DNA of 21,052 nucleotides from Gnetum montanum (lineage: Eukaryota; Streptophyta; Gnetopsida; Gnetales; Gnetaceae): assembly GCA_015680685.1 (NCBI GenBank), contig MNCI01004511.1, positions 36,981 through 58,032 of the forward strand. The letters are read 5' to 3'. The notes below the pieces were generated by a model. That model was given only the letters and a program-made list of their open reading frames with translations. It made no database searches and had not been told where the DNA came from. Each line of letters starts with the position of its first letter. The stretch's first letter is position 1. Both the position numbers and the translations under genes were made by a program. Below are positions 10,241 through 19,615 of the stretch, piece by piece.

Positions 10241-10810
10241 GTAATAATAAATTAAGAAAATTGTTACATAGAAAGTTTTAGAGAGATGGCAAAATGAGGC
10301 ACAAATACAAAAAATGCTTTAGATTTATTGAAAAAACATTAAAGGTGGTAGACATGATGAAACAAAATATCTATATGCAATAATTTCAATATCTATGAGT
10401 GTATTAATTAGTAGATTAAGATTGGAATCAATTTATCTTTTAGTTGATATTGGAGGATGGAATAATGAGCAACATGAAAACAAAATATGCGAATTGTGTT
10501 TATTGAAAGTAGTATAGGATGAGTAACATGTATTTAGAATGTTGGAGAATACATCCCTTCATAAAAAAAATGAAAAATATGTAGTTTTTGTATTAGTTAT
10601 TTAAGCTACAAGTATTAGTTCTATGGAATTATATAGAAGACGTGTTTATGTTATGTGAATATTAGACATAGCTATTGTACTAAGGATTTATTTCTATTGA
10701 TGTATGTTGTACAAGTTAATTTGTCTAATAGATCCTTTGGATATATTAAGATGTAATAAAATATTAGTTTTAATTTTAGTTTCATATATTCTATGGTACA
10801 TATTATAGAG
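10241..10810 (+). pseudogene. Second, shorter LINE C-terminal copy with 3' end
   Basis: The frame from about 10405 reads SRLRLESIYLLVDIGGWNNE, and NKICELC places another Cys-x2-Cys at 10488-10499, followed by DE*HVFRM. This is the same C-terminal motif series as at 9930-10020. It ends with GTCTAATAGATCC (about 10724) and GATGTAATAAAATATTAG (about 10750), repeating the 3' terminal block seen at 10166-10210. It is therefore a separate 5'-truncated copy rather than a continuation. Confidence 0.6.
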
Positions 10811-11084
10811 TGTTGGACCCCAAAATATACATATATTAAAAACAAAAATTTAGAGTACAAAAGTTGAGGAGTATTGCAGAGTGGAGAAACTTTGAATTAA
10901 CACTAGGAAAGGCCTAACATTTTTCGGGATGCCTTTTTAGGTTTTCATCCTTACAAAAAATCTTGAAAACCCTCCCATCTAGAGTAGGAAATTAGACATT
11001 ACTTACTATATTAAACCTATATTCAACAAGCTCATTTTGATTTTTAATAAGCCACCTAATAATTATATATTAAAGCTAGTAAGA
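10811..11084. other. Intergenic spacer, nothing recognised
   Basis: A+T-rich, with no ORF, repeat or motif that I can support. Confidence 0.5.
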
Positions 11085-11261
11085 GTTACTATGTTTAACA
11101 ATGAGGTGCTAGCCTAATAGTGAGACTCTTGATTTGAAAACTCCAAATTATAGATTTGATTCTAGTGTGTGGTAGTGAGTTACAAAGTTCTACAAAAATT
11201 TTGTATTGATGCCTCCATATCCCTCATCCTCATCAAAAATAAAAATGGTTACTAAGTTTAA
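11085..11261 (+). mobile_element. tRNA-derived SINE with 14-bp target-site duplication
   Basis: GTTACTATGTTTAA (11085-11098) is repeated as GTTACTAAGTTTAA (11248-11261), with 13 of 14 identical. These flank a 149-bp unit (11099-11247). The unit has a box A-like TAGCCTAATAG (11110-11120), a box B-like AGATTTGATTCTAG (11152-11165), and an A-rich end (CATCAAAAATAAAAATG). Paired RNA polymerase III promoter boxes, short length, an A-rich tail and a TSD define a SINE. It would depend on LINE enzymes in trans. The box sequences are degenerate, so this copy is probably inactive. Confidence 0.82.
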
Positions 11262-11286
11262 TCCTAATTTTGATTATAGTTTTTAG

Positions 11287-11304
11287 CTTTTCTTTCTTTC
11301 TTTC
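11287..11304. repeat. (TTTC)n microsatellite
   Basis: About four to five TTTC units, followed by a T-run. Confidence 0.75.
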
Positions 11305-11394
11305 TTTTTTCTTTCCCTTATCCATCAATATGTTGTGAGTTTAAATTTCATAGATTGAACATTTCCTTTACTACATGATCTAGGACATATAAAG

Positions 11395-11515
11395 ACATGA
11401 TGGTAAGGCATGTACCTTGTTGGTTAAGGTGTATAGCTTGCATCATATGAGTCAAGTTTGGTCTCAAGAGGATGTTAAGATACATAAGCATTATACCAAA
11501 TCTTGTTGAAATTGA
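11395..11515 (+). mobile_element. Possible second tRNA-related SINE or tRNA relic
   Basis: A tRNA-like arrangement: ACCTTGTTGGTTAAGGTG (about 11413-11430) resembles a D-arm/box A, and AAGTTTGGTCTCAAG (about 11454-11468) resembles a degenerate box B. No cloverleaf can be closed convincingly and no TSD was found. It differs from the neighbouring SINE family. Confidence 0.35.
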
Positions 11516-11518
11516 ACT

Positions 11519-11655
11519 AACAATAAGGTGTTATTCTAGTTGTAAGACTTTTGATTTGGAAGTTATAAGTTATGGGTTCAATTCTGGTGCGCAATGTCGA
11601 GTGATAAAGTTCTAATTTGACTATATGTCTAGGTAGTATTCTTGGGAAAAAGCTA
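11519..11655 (+). mobile_element. SINE copy, same family as 11099-11247
   Basis: Begins AACAATAAGGTGTTATTCTA, has box B GGTTCAATTCTGG (11576-11588), then GTCGAGTGATAAAGTTCTAA as in the copy at 20211. Its box B is the best preserved of the family here and is close to the canonical GGTTCGANTCC. I could not find a clear TSD. Confidence 0.65.
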
Positions 11656-12097
11656 ATAACATCAAGGTAATCTATAAATAAAGTTTTAGATAAAACCATT
11701 CTACTATTGATAATCTTGTCATTCTTGGATACTACATTGAAGTTGTAAAGAAGCATAATAAACAATTAGTTATTTGCTTTATACTTTTTATAGAACTCAT
11801 AGCAATGACTTAGAAGTTTTATGACAAAGCAATCATCAAGCTCAAAGATAGTGAATTGAAAAAATAATTTTAAATTTTGGAGCAAAATTGAGGTGAAGCA
11901 AAGCTATCTTTTATCTCCAATTTTCTTTGCTTCATTTGATGAGTTGTAGGATTAGATATGTAATAGACAATGTAGACATGCTATAAAAATAGGTTCTCAA
12001 GTAGTGAACCTACTTAGTATGCAGATGATGTTGCTTTTATATCTATTTCTAAAGGTTTGCTTCATATACTAAAAATTTAGAACACTTTTGCATTTCT

Positions 12098-12233
12098 AAC
12101 AAGGAGGTGTTAGCCTAGTGATAAGACTCTTAATTTAAAAGCTCCAAGTCATGGGTTTGATTTTGGTGGGCAATGTTGAGTAATATATCTTGGGGTATAC
12201 CTATATTATAATTATTTTGGGGTTTAAGTTAAT
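12098..12233 (+). mobile_element. SINE nested in LINE copy 3
   Basis: AACAAGGAGGTGTTAGCCTA opens the unit. Box A is TAGCCTAGTGATAAG (12111-12125) and box B is GGGTTTGATTTTGG (12153-12166). It ends ATATTATAATTATTTTGGGG, as in the copy at 20206. It separates the LINE YADD motif from the following RT segment, so it is younger than the LINE. No unambiguous TSD was found. Confidence 0.72.
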
Positions 12234-13003
12234 GTAGAAAAACTAAAAGTATGATATGTGGCATAAGAAACACATAGTATACTTTTAAATTTAGTGATCA
12301 AAAAATATAAATTATCAATTTTCTTAGATACTTGGATCCTCAATATATGAATAGTTATAGATTGGATAAATATATTAACGAAAGAATAGTAGGAGGAATG
12401 AAGGCTATCTCTATAACTAAAACAAATGAGTAAATTAGGAGTTTTGTCTTAGAAGATTAGAAAAAAAAAAAATCTTTCAGACAATCATTTATTCTATTAT
12501 GTTATATTGATGCATAGTTTGGGGACCAAGTCTTAGTGTAAACACCTAGAAGGCCATTGAAAGAGCACAAAACATATTTTTACTTGATGAATCAATGGTG
12601 AAAATTCAAACATCCTATTCTATACATTTGTTAGAGTGTAATCTACTTCCTCTAGAAGTAGAAGCTATATGTTAGCTTATTGCTTATACTTAAAGACTAA
12701 CAGAAACAAAACAAATTAGATTTTCTAAAGCAATTTTTGAAGACATAAAAGTAGGATGACATTTTCAAGGGATATAATGGTTAACGACTTGGAATATCTC
12801 ATGGGAGAAGATACAAAGTAATCCAAAACACACTTGTAAGTTGATTCAATAGTGGGTTCTAAAAAAGTTATGGTAAAATGTAAAAGGTAAGAAAAAATTT
12901 TATTTGAAATGCATAAGAGATAATCATTTAGACTCAAAAGTTCACTATTTGTTAGTTGTACTCCTAATGAGATGCTGCATTTTCATCAACAAGCTTCATT
13001 TGA

Positions 13004-13008
13004 GTTTA
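13004..13008. repeat. Left target-site duplication GTTTA
   Basis: Exact match to 19123-19127 directly outside the other LTR. Five bp is the usual duplication length for Ty3/gypsy integrases. Confidence 0.9.
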
Positions 13009-13814
13009 TGATGGGTCGTGATATCACGTCCGATGCCGCGATATCATGTATGTGATATCACGTCCCACCGCAAGTTCTATAAATAAGAGGCAGACTTCCC
13101 TTTTTTCTCCACCTAGATCTAGAACCTTAGCCAAACTATAGCAGTTTTACCATTCCAGAGTTAGAATAATTTCCATGTGCCCGCAGTAGGAGTCTCAAAG
13201 TGAACGGATCTTTATTCAAGCAATTTGTACTTGAGCACATATTGTGTTCGGCAATAAAGATGAACTTTTTGATGAACCTTGCAGCATATGGAATAAGCTA
13301 AATAGGATTTAATTATTATTAAATGTTTAAATGCTTCCCTAGATAATTAATCTCTCTTCACCCTTATCTCCTAGTAACTCAGAATGAGTACGACTTAATC
13401 ACGAGCATTTAAGTATGACTACTTGGTAACCCAGTAGCGTACTTAAGCCATGCCCTTGGTAATCCCAGTGGTAGTTGTGCAAGAAGTTCAGGATGTGTAC
13501 GGATGATTAAGGAATGGATGCTCATCACACTTAGGCTAGATTAGATTCTCTCTCACCCTTTCTCTCTTATCTTAGTTAATATTATCTTCCATTGTCTGCA
13601 GGAGTATCATTAGTATAGAAACACATCATACACCTCACTCTAGACTAAACCATACGTGACAAGCTAATACTATTCCAGGTGGGAAGACAACAAACTATGA
13701 CCTAAGGATAACTGTCTAGATATCACAACTAGTCTATTTGCGGAGTTCGACCGGATTGCGCATATAACGCTCGTATTCTTATGGTTGAGTGTAGGGGTAC
13801 CTTGCCACTCATCA
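13009..13814 (+). repeat. 5' LTR (806 bp)
   Basis: TGATGGG...CTCATCA. The U3 carries three GATATC palindromes (13020, 13040, 13054), two of them within the longer palindrome GTGATATCAC. A TATA box CTATAAATA follows at 13077-13085. AATAAA at about 13253 could be a polyadenylation signal. It is 34 bp longer than the 3' LTR, mainly because the 3' copy lacks most of the palindrome block. Confidence 0.93.
13077..13085 (+). promoter_or_regulatory. TATA box of the 5' LTR promoter
   Basis: CTATAAATA, conserved at the equivalent place in all five LTRs of the window (6070-6078, 18385-18393, and the complements of 3581-3589 and 69-77). Transcription would start about 30 bp downstream. Confidence 0.72.
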
Positions 13815-13815
13815 T

Positions 13816-13833
13816 TAGCGTTGTTGCCGGGGA
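13816..13833 (+). other. Primer-binding site, tRNA-Asp type
   Basis: TAGCGTTGTTGCCGGGGA begins 2 nt after the 5' LTR. The complement of the 3' end of plant tRNA-Asp (TGGCGCCGTTGCCGGGGA, from general knowledge) matches at 15 of 18 positions; the three differences are one G-to-A and two C-to-T. This primer is typical of Athila-type elements. Confidence 0.85.
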
Positions 13834-13955
13834 TAGTGCTAGTTATCTAGATTAGTTATATCATACAAGGTTGCTGTATAGGAATTAACGATATATCTTT
13901 TAGGAAGAAATCATTACAGAAAGTCACATATAAATTCACACACAATTGCACAACC

Positions 13956-16247
13956 ATGCCCCTCCTACAAGACTATGATAATGCCATACCTAGTGAGGAA
14001 ATTCATTGGAGAACCAACAAAATTGATGATGAAGATGAAGTCTGGAGTACTCAACCTTATGCAGGAGTGCCCTACATTTATGAACACCCTAACGATACTC
14101 AAAGACTCTCGTCATCCAAATCTGACACCTCTAGTGAGGATGCGACATCCCATAGAATGAGGAGGCCTGAAAGGCCTAGGACCTTCTCAATAACTAACAA
14201 GAATTTACTTGGGAATGATTGGAAGACTTACAAAATTCATAACAAGTTTTAGAGTTCCTTCTCTTCCTCTACTCCTTCAACATTAGATTGTGACATGGAT
14301 GATTATCTTTCATGGGATCGGCATAGAACTAAAAATCGAGCTCACAAAGAAAATCAAGAACGCCAACATAAACAAAGGCAACATCATCCCAACTCACAAA
14401 ATCACAACCTACTTAGTGATGATGAACCCCTGCTATCCACTAAGAGCCTAATGCCAATACAATAGGCTATTCGAATCTCATGTAGGCATCATAAAGAGAG
14501 CCACCTACACAGGCTCGATTTAAAAAAAAATTTCAATTTTTTAGAAGGCTATGACTTAGATCTGCAACAACATTTACAAGCCTTCTACGATGCCTGTACA
14601 TGGAACAACATTGATAATAGTTGGAAAAAACTCAAGCTCTTTCCTATGACACTCCTTGGCCAAGCAAAAGTATGGTATAGATCGTTAAGACCAAATTTAA
14701 TACGACATTGGCCAATAATGGTAGAACTTTTTAACGAAAGATATCAAACCTACACAAGAGTGTCAGCCTTGAGGAAAAAAATCCAAGAGTGGAAACAAGC
14801 ACACCATGAACCCTTGGACATGGCCTTAGAAAGATATTATGCATTATTAAACAACTTTCCAGGCCATGAGTTCTCTGAGGAAAGGCTAATGTACCATATC
14901 ATTGATGGGCTTCGTGATGAAACAAGAGAGACCCTAGGAATGTATGCCCAAGGTCAACTATACAAACTACGAACCCATCAAGTCCAAGAGCTTATTAAGT
15001 GGATGGAAAAAGAAGAAGGAGAACCAGCCAAATGGGAGAATGTTGAAAGTTCTCAACAGGACCAAAATATCAACTTAACAAGGGTCCATGATCATGAAGA
15101 GGAGAAATCCACTCACTTCAAGGAGGAGGAATCATCTTTGCCAATCCTACAATCACTAGATGAAATTGAGACAAAGGTCAATGAGATGGCGGACTGGGTA
15201 CATAAAAGATGTGGAGAATATGCCAACATTATTAGAGGAAAATCTATGCCAAATCGAGAAACAAGACAGGACACCATGCAACAATCGAAACAAATGGTAG
15301 AAGATCATAAGAATAAGAACTCAACTACCAATTTCACATATCAATGTAACGTCTATCTGTACGATCACCCCAAAGGCCAATGTCTAGTTTTGTCACATTT
15401 ACATGAGCATTGGGGAGGAATGTTACATCTAGATTTTGTACAGAAATATCAGGTTCAACCACAGTGGCAAAAACCTCAGTCATGGGGGAGGCCACTGCCA
15501 ACTAGACCATACCCTTCATATGTCCCAATGCCAAATGCTTATTATTATGTTCAACACCTTGTTTCTCCAACAAGATTGACATCCTCTACCTCACCTCATC
15601 GTTATCATTCTCCCAAGTACTATCCACCCATGTCCTCTCCAACAAGATCACCACTTCATGTGCCTTACACTTATCCTCAACCTCAATATTCTCATACTTC
15701 ACCCCCTCCTACATCACCGTTAGCTATGCCAAGAAATTTTGCACCATAGCACCAACCTGCAAATGTTACTTGTGCTGCTACTCCCAACAAAAGTGGAGGT
15801 CCTTCACAACATCGAAAGTGTCCCTTCTTTAGACATGACCGTCAAAAGGGACACCATAGTTCAGAAACCACTGCATGCACCAACTCAGCACAAATCCAAC
15901 ATTGTGGTGCATCTTCCTCTTCAAACCAAATGCCTCATGTTACCTCATCAAGGCCACCACTTAACACTCCAACAACCATACAGCCTAATGAATATAGCCA
16001 TGGAGGGCAACATCCTAATCCTTGCATACCATCTAACAGTCCCAATTACCATAGTGGGTCAACGTGTTATCTGGAAACTACATCTTATAAATTACCACAC
16101 TATGTTTACTATAAATAGGTGTGTGAACCCCAATGGGGTAAGTATGACCAGGTCCCAATATTTTCAACATGCACGGATCCTAACCTTCCATTTATTAATT
16201 CTAGCCATGCTCAACTGTTTTGCTATGGGGGGTATCCTCCATTCTAA
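13956..16247 (+). pseudogene. gag: gag of an Athila-like retrotransposon, one frame with in-frame TAG stops
   Basis: Gag forms the cytoplasmic particle that packages element RNA. One frame runs from ATG 13956 to TAA 16245-16247, about 764 codons, with no frameshift. It is broken only by four TAG codons at 14250, 14463, 15747 and 16116. The longest open stretch is 14646-15749 (367 codons). Order: an acidic/Ser-rich N-terminus; a basic Gln/His-rich stretch (about 14330-14400); the retrotransposon gag domain (about 14540-14990) with FPMTLLGQAKVWYRSL, then a WPIMVELFNERY stretch, LDMALERYYALL and MYHIIDGLRDETRETLG, the conserved Trp/Phe/Leu pattern of this domain; a Glu-rich linker; a Pro/Ser/Tyr-rich region (15480-15740); and a degenerate zinc knuckle with Cys at 15819, a His, a Gly-His pair and Cys at 15876. 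There is no pol. Start choice: the first ATG after the PBS with coding character. A frame at 15739-16284 in another phase is a shadow. Confidence 0.85.
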
Positions 16248-17950
16248 CAACACAGAATTAATAAATAGTTTTCTGATTCTTTAATTTTTCAAATTTTTGT
16301 TTTCTAGTTTTTCACCTTTTAATTTATTGTTTTATCTTTTTGTCTTTTAAGTTTTTATTTTACAAATTTCTTTAACTTTTCTTGTTTTTTTTTGCAACAT
16401 TGTTTATACTCTTTCATTTCCTTGTGTGTGTTGTTTATTTGGTTAGGTTCATCACCTAATAAGTGCTCTTGATGGTGGTATGAACTATATTCCATTGCTC
16501 CAAAGGCCAATGTTTGGTTTTTACCTTTGAGTTATAATGTTGATACTAAGGTATTGTTCTTTTGATATAATAGGCAATGAGTCCATGTCATCCATGCATC
16601 GATGAATTTCTATGGTCTCTCTTGGCTTAGAACTATATAGTCCCTTTCCTTTAGTAATAAGAACTATCAACGAATTGGTAACTATGCATTTCTCAAACTA
16701 AGGAAGGACTTAAGGATTGAAAAGGTTGTGACTTCAAGGGGATTTGATGCATTTGTGCTAGCCATTCTCTTGGGTGCTTGGATGTTTTCTTCTTGAGTTT
16801 TCCTTGCCATTCCGATGTTGCTCCATTATCAGAAATCTGAGCTAATGAAAATAATAAGTCTTTGCATGGTGCGGTTCTCACGCAAAAAAAAAAAAACAGA
16901 GTGAAAAAGTGAAAAAGTGAAAAGTGAGAATTCAAAACACACCCTTTAGACAAAATAATCATTTGGGCTACAAGCACTGGTTATGGGACTAAACAAACAT
17001 GTTCCCTCTAACTAAGGCCCTTTCTCGCTTCCTACTTTTCTCCTTTCCCATTTCGTCAGAATGGTGGTGACTCTTTGACAGAGGCATTTATGTTACTTCA
17101 AGTGGATATATTGAATGAACGTATTAATGCGAACTCACTGGATGTGGTTTGTTTGAGGCTGGATTTGGAGTGAGATCTACTAAGTCACATTAGCCATTAA
17201 TACATAAGGGGCTATACATCACATTGTTCTTGAGACTCCATTCCACTCTCTTCTTTCGATTGTTCTTCCCCCATTGTTTACCTCATTGTCGGTTGTATCA
17301 GTAGTCTATATTTTAGTTGAAGCATTGTTTTCTTTTTGGTAAACTCTTGTGGTTAAGACTTTATCTCTTATTTCCAAATGACATTTCCAGAGCCTATAAA
17401 CTCTTTGAATGTGGGAATGTCAAGGCATTAAGGGCATGAGCCTGCTTTGGGGAGGACCCACTGGCATTCCTATTTGGTACATTAGTTAACTTATTTCTCT
17501 TAAACATATTTGCAATCAATTTCTATTTTGTTCATTTCCATCTCTGACATCCATTTCATCGGTGTTACAGTTGTCTCTTTTTCTCCATCTTTCTTATTCC
17601 TTATCTTTTTCCATTCTCTCGCTATCGGAGATTCACTCTTTGTCATGGGGGTCCTGGTCCAATTTTTTTGATTTTCTCCTAACCCATACACCTTGGGTAG
17701 TCACCATTATTATATCTCTAGAATCTGCATCAGCCATATCACAACTCAGCCAATGGATCTAACACTGAGGCAAGGTATCAGCTGCATTGTGATTCATTTA
17801 TCCTTGCTAATATAAGACTGTGTTGTGTGTGCAGATAGCAATCATACACTAACGGATTGGATCTGGAGGGAACATTTGGAATGGATTGGTGTTGAAGCAG
17901 TTATACAAGGAACAAGACTAATGGTGCACTTATCGATGGACAATGAAAGG

Positions 17951-17988
17951 CACAATCCTGGTATCGACAGCAATAGACTTCTTCTTCT

Positions 17989-18023
<35 letters not shown>

Positions 18024-18110
18024 TTGCCAAATAAGGCTGGATGTCAAATGTGTGTAGTGTTCATTCTTGTNACACAATCCTGGTATCGACAGCAATAGAC
18101 TTCTTCTTCT

Positions 18111-18152
<42 letters not shown>

Positions 18153-18198
18153 TGCCAAATAAGGTTGGATGTCAAATGTGTGTAGTGTTCATTCTTGT
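17951..18198. repeat. Direct duplication (120 and 126 bp) around the single N; likely assembly artefact
   Basis: 17951-18070 and 18073-18198 both run from CACAATCCTGGTATCGACAG through a CT microsatellite to GTGTTCATTCTTGT. The N lies at 18071, exactly between them. They differ in CT-run length and a few bases just after it. This is the pattern of two contig ends that overlap but were not merged. Confidence 0.75.
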
Positions 18199-18339
18199 TG
18201 TCATGAACACTAATTTTTTCATGTATTATAATGATGATCCGTTCACATGTCACCCCATTCACCATTAGTATCATTCAAGTCAATAATCCCATACCTTCCC
18301 AATATTTTGTAACGAACTCGAGGATGAGTTTTCATTCAG

Positions 18340-18350
18340 TCATGGGGGTA
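18340..18350 (+). other. Polypurine tract of the complete element
   Basis: TCATGGGGGTA abuts the TGATG of the 3' LTR. The preceding CGAGGATGAGTTTTCATTCAG matches the sequence before the LTR at 5986 in position and content. It primes plus-strand synthesis. Confidence 0.82.
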
Positions 18351-19122
18351 TGATGGGCTGCGATATTGCGTCCCGCTGGAAGTTCTATAAATAAGAGGTA
18401 GACTTCCCTTATTTCTCCACCTAGATCTAGACCCTTAGCCAAACTATAGTAGTTTTACCATTCTAGAGTTAGAATAATTTCCATGTGCCCACAGTAGGAG
18501 TCTCAAAGTGAACAGATCTTTATTCGAGCAAGTTGTACTTGACCACACATTGTGTCCGGCAATGAAGATGAACTTTTTGATGAACCTTGTAGCATATGGA
18601 ATAAGCTAAATAGGATTTAATTATTGTTAAATGTTTAAATGCTTCCCTAGATAATTAATCTCTCTTCTCCCTTATCTCCTAGTAACGTGGAATGAGTACG
18701 ACTTAATCATGAGCATTTAAGTGTGACTACTTGGTAACCCAGTAGCGTACTTAAGCCATGCCCTTGGTAATCCCAGTGGTAGTTGTGCAAGAAGTTCAGG
18801 ATGTGTACGGATGATTAAGGAATGGATGCTCATCACACTTAGGCTAGATTAGATTCTCTCTCACCCTTTCTCTCTTAGCTTAGTTAATATTATCTTCCAT
18901 TGTTTGCAGGAGTATCATTAGTATAGAAACACATCATACACCTCACTCTAGACTAAACCATACGTGACAAGCTAATACTAGTCCAGGTGGGAAGACAACG
19001 AACTACGACCTAAGGATAACCATCTAGATATCACAACTAGTCTGTCTGCGGAGTTCGACTGGATCACGTGTGTAACGCTTGTATTTGTATGGTTGAGTGT
19101 AGGGGTACCTCGCCACTCATCA
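18351..19122 (+). repeat. 3' LTR (772 bp)
   Basis: TGATGGGCTG...CACTCATCA. CTATAAATA is at 18385-18393. It aligns with the 5' LTR throughout, except that the palindrome block upstream of the TATA box is reduced to one degenerate copy (CGATATTGCG, 18361-18370). Confidence 0.93.
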
Positions 19123-19440
19123 GTTTACATCATCTTAGAATAAGAAGTGGAACATTGATATAAATTCTGAGAGAGGAACACACATGTAAGCTATATGATT
19201 CAAGAGATTTTGAAGATGAGTAGCATGTTTTCCTTATTTTCCCTTAAACTAAGCATTTGAGGTAAAAATATAAAATTGCAACAAAAGGTTTATATGATCT
19301 TTTCTTGTTATCTTTAGTGTTAGTTTGGCTAGTTTATTGAGTTTAAAAATTTAAACTTCACTTGTAGTTTGTTTCCTAGCTATATTTTATTTATATGTAG
19401 TATATTTGTGGTTGTTAAGATATAATGTTCCTTTTAATAA
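19123..19440 (+). pseudogene. LINE copy 3, right part (C-terminal zinc-binding region and 3' end)
   Basis: GTTTA at 19123-19127 is the right TSD of the LTR element. From 19128 the frame reads HHLRIRSGTLI, then REEHTCKLYDSRDFEDE and HVFLIFP. This is the C-terminal motif order seen at 9930-10020 and 10440-10540, with the second Cys replaced by Tyr. It joins the left part ending at 13008. The 3' end is not sharp; I place it near 19440, where GTTAAGATATAATG loosely matches the terminal block of the other copies. Confidence 0.65.
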
Positions 19441-19499
19441 TAGTGTAGATACTTATTTTTGAATTCTATGTAGTGATATCTTTTAAATTCTAACATTGA

Positions 19500-19615
19500 A
19501 TAAGCTTGCCAGTTGAATTCTTAGTTGTATACACAACTAAGGATTGAACTCATAATCTAATACTAGAGATATTTAATGAGTGCATACCCAACTCAACTAT
19601 GCTCATAGTTTTTTC
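19500..19615 (-). mobile_element. tRNA-derived SINE or tRNA relic (minus strand)
   Basis: On the minus strand, GCATAGTTGAGTTGGGTATG gives a box A (complement of about 19588-19599), and GAGTTCAATCC gives a box B (complement of 19541-19551). They are about 37 bp apart, the normal distance in a tRNA gene. No intact acceptor stem is visible, so it is not a functional tRNA. It differs from the SINE family at 11099-11247. Confidence 0.5.

Larger units (their letters stand above)
11700..13008 (+). pseudogene. LINE copy 3, left part (split by a SINE and by the LTR retrotransposon)
   Basis: RT palm motifs: VKQSYLLSPIFFASFDEL from 11893, then an intact YADD box (YADDVAFIS, 12018-12044) in another frame, so a frameshift lies between. 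After the nested SINE (12098-12233) the RT continues with EKTKSMICGIRNT-like sequence and INFLRYLDPQYMNSYRLDKY (about 12310-12370), then HLLECNLLPLEVEAI (about 12620-12670). The last codons before 13008 (...LHLSL) continue in frame at 19128 once the LTR element and one copy of GTTTA are removed. Several stops show that it was not functional when or since it was interrupted. Confidence 0.75.
16248..18350 (+). other. Long non-coding 3' region of the gag-only element
   Basis: Begins with a T-rich tract (16280-16440) directly after gag. It includes a short GTGAAAAA tandem repeat (16900-16928) next to an A12 run, the block with CATTAAGGGC and GGAGGACCCACT (17422-17462) that is conserved at 1151-1192, two CT microsatellites (17993-18021 and 18115-18150), and the sequencing gap at 18071. 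The open frames inside it are low-complexity or lack features. The position where pol would be expected is empty. Confidence 0.7.
13009..19122 (+). mobile_element. Complete non-autonomous (gag-only) Athila-like LTR retrotransposon
   Basis: 6,114 bp with TGATG...CATCA LTRs at 13009-13814 and 18351-19122, a tRNA-Asp-type primer-binding site, a gag frame, a long non-coding 3' region, a polypurine tract, and a perfect 5-bp TSD GTTTA (13004-13008 and 19123-19127). I searched 16248-18350 by eye for protease, RT, RNase H and integrase motifs and found none. Gag and the PBS suit the Athila/Tat side of Ty3/gypsy; this is inferred from motifs. The organisation resembles the plant TR-GAG class of gag-only elements. 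It would need enzymes from an autonomous relative. By hand count the LTRs differ at about 40 of about 740 aligned positions (roughly 5%), mostly transitions, so the insertion is neither very recent nor very old. Confidence 0.88.

Noticed and set aside
15739-16284. 181-codon plus-strand frame
   Set aside because: It overlaps the gag C-terminus in another phase. The gag frame carries the zinc-knuckle pattern and the compositional continuity, so this one is a shadow.
15370-16520. CCAAAGGCCAATGT shared by 15373 and 16500
   Set aside because: About 20 bp only, with no similarity in the flanks. Too short to call a duplication.
16693-16977. 94-codon minus-strand frame
   Set aside because: It is antisense to the retrotransposon 3' region, with a Phe/Lys-rich translation of homopolymer tracts and no motif.
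17842-18268. Several frames with Arg-Glu or Ser-Leu repeats
   Set aside because: They are translations of the CT microsatellites and cross the N at 18071.
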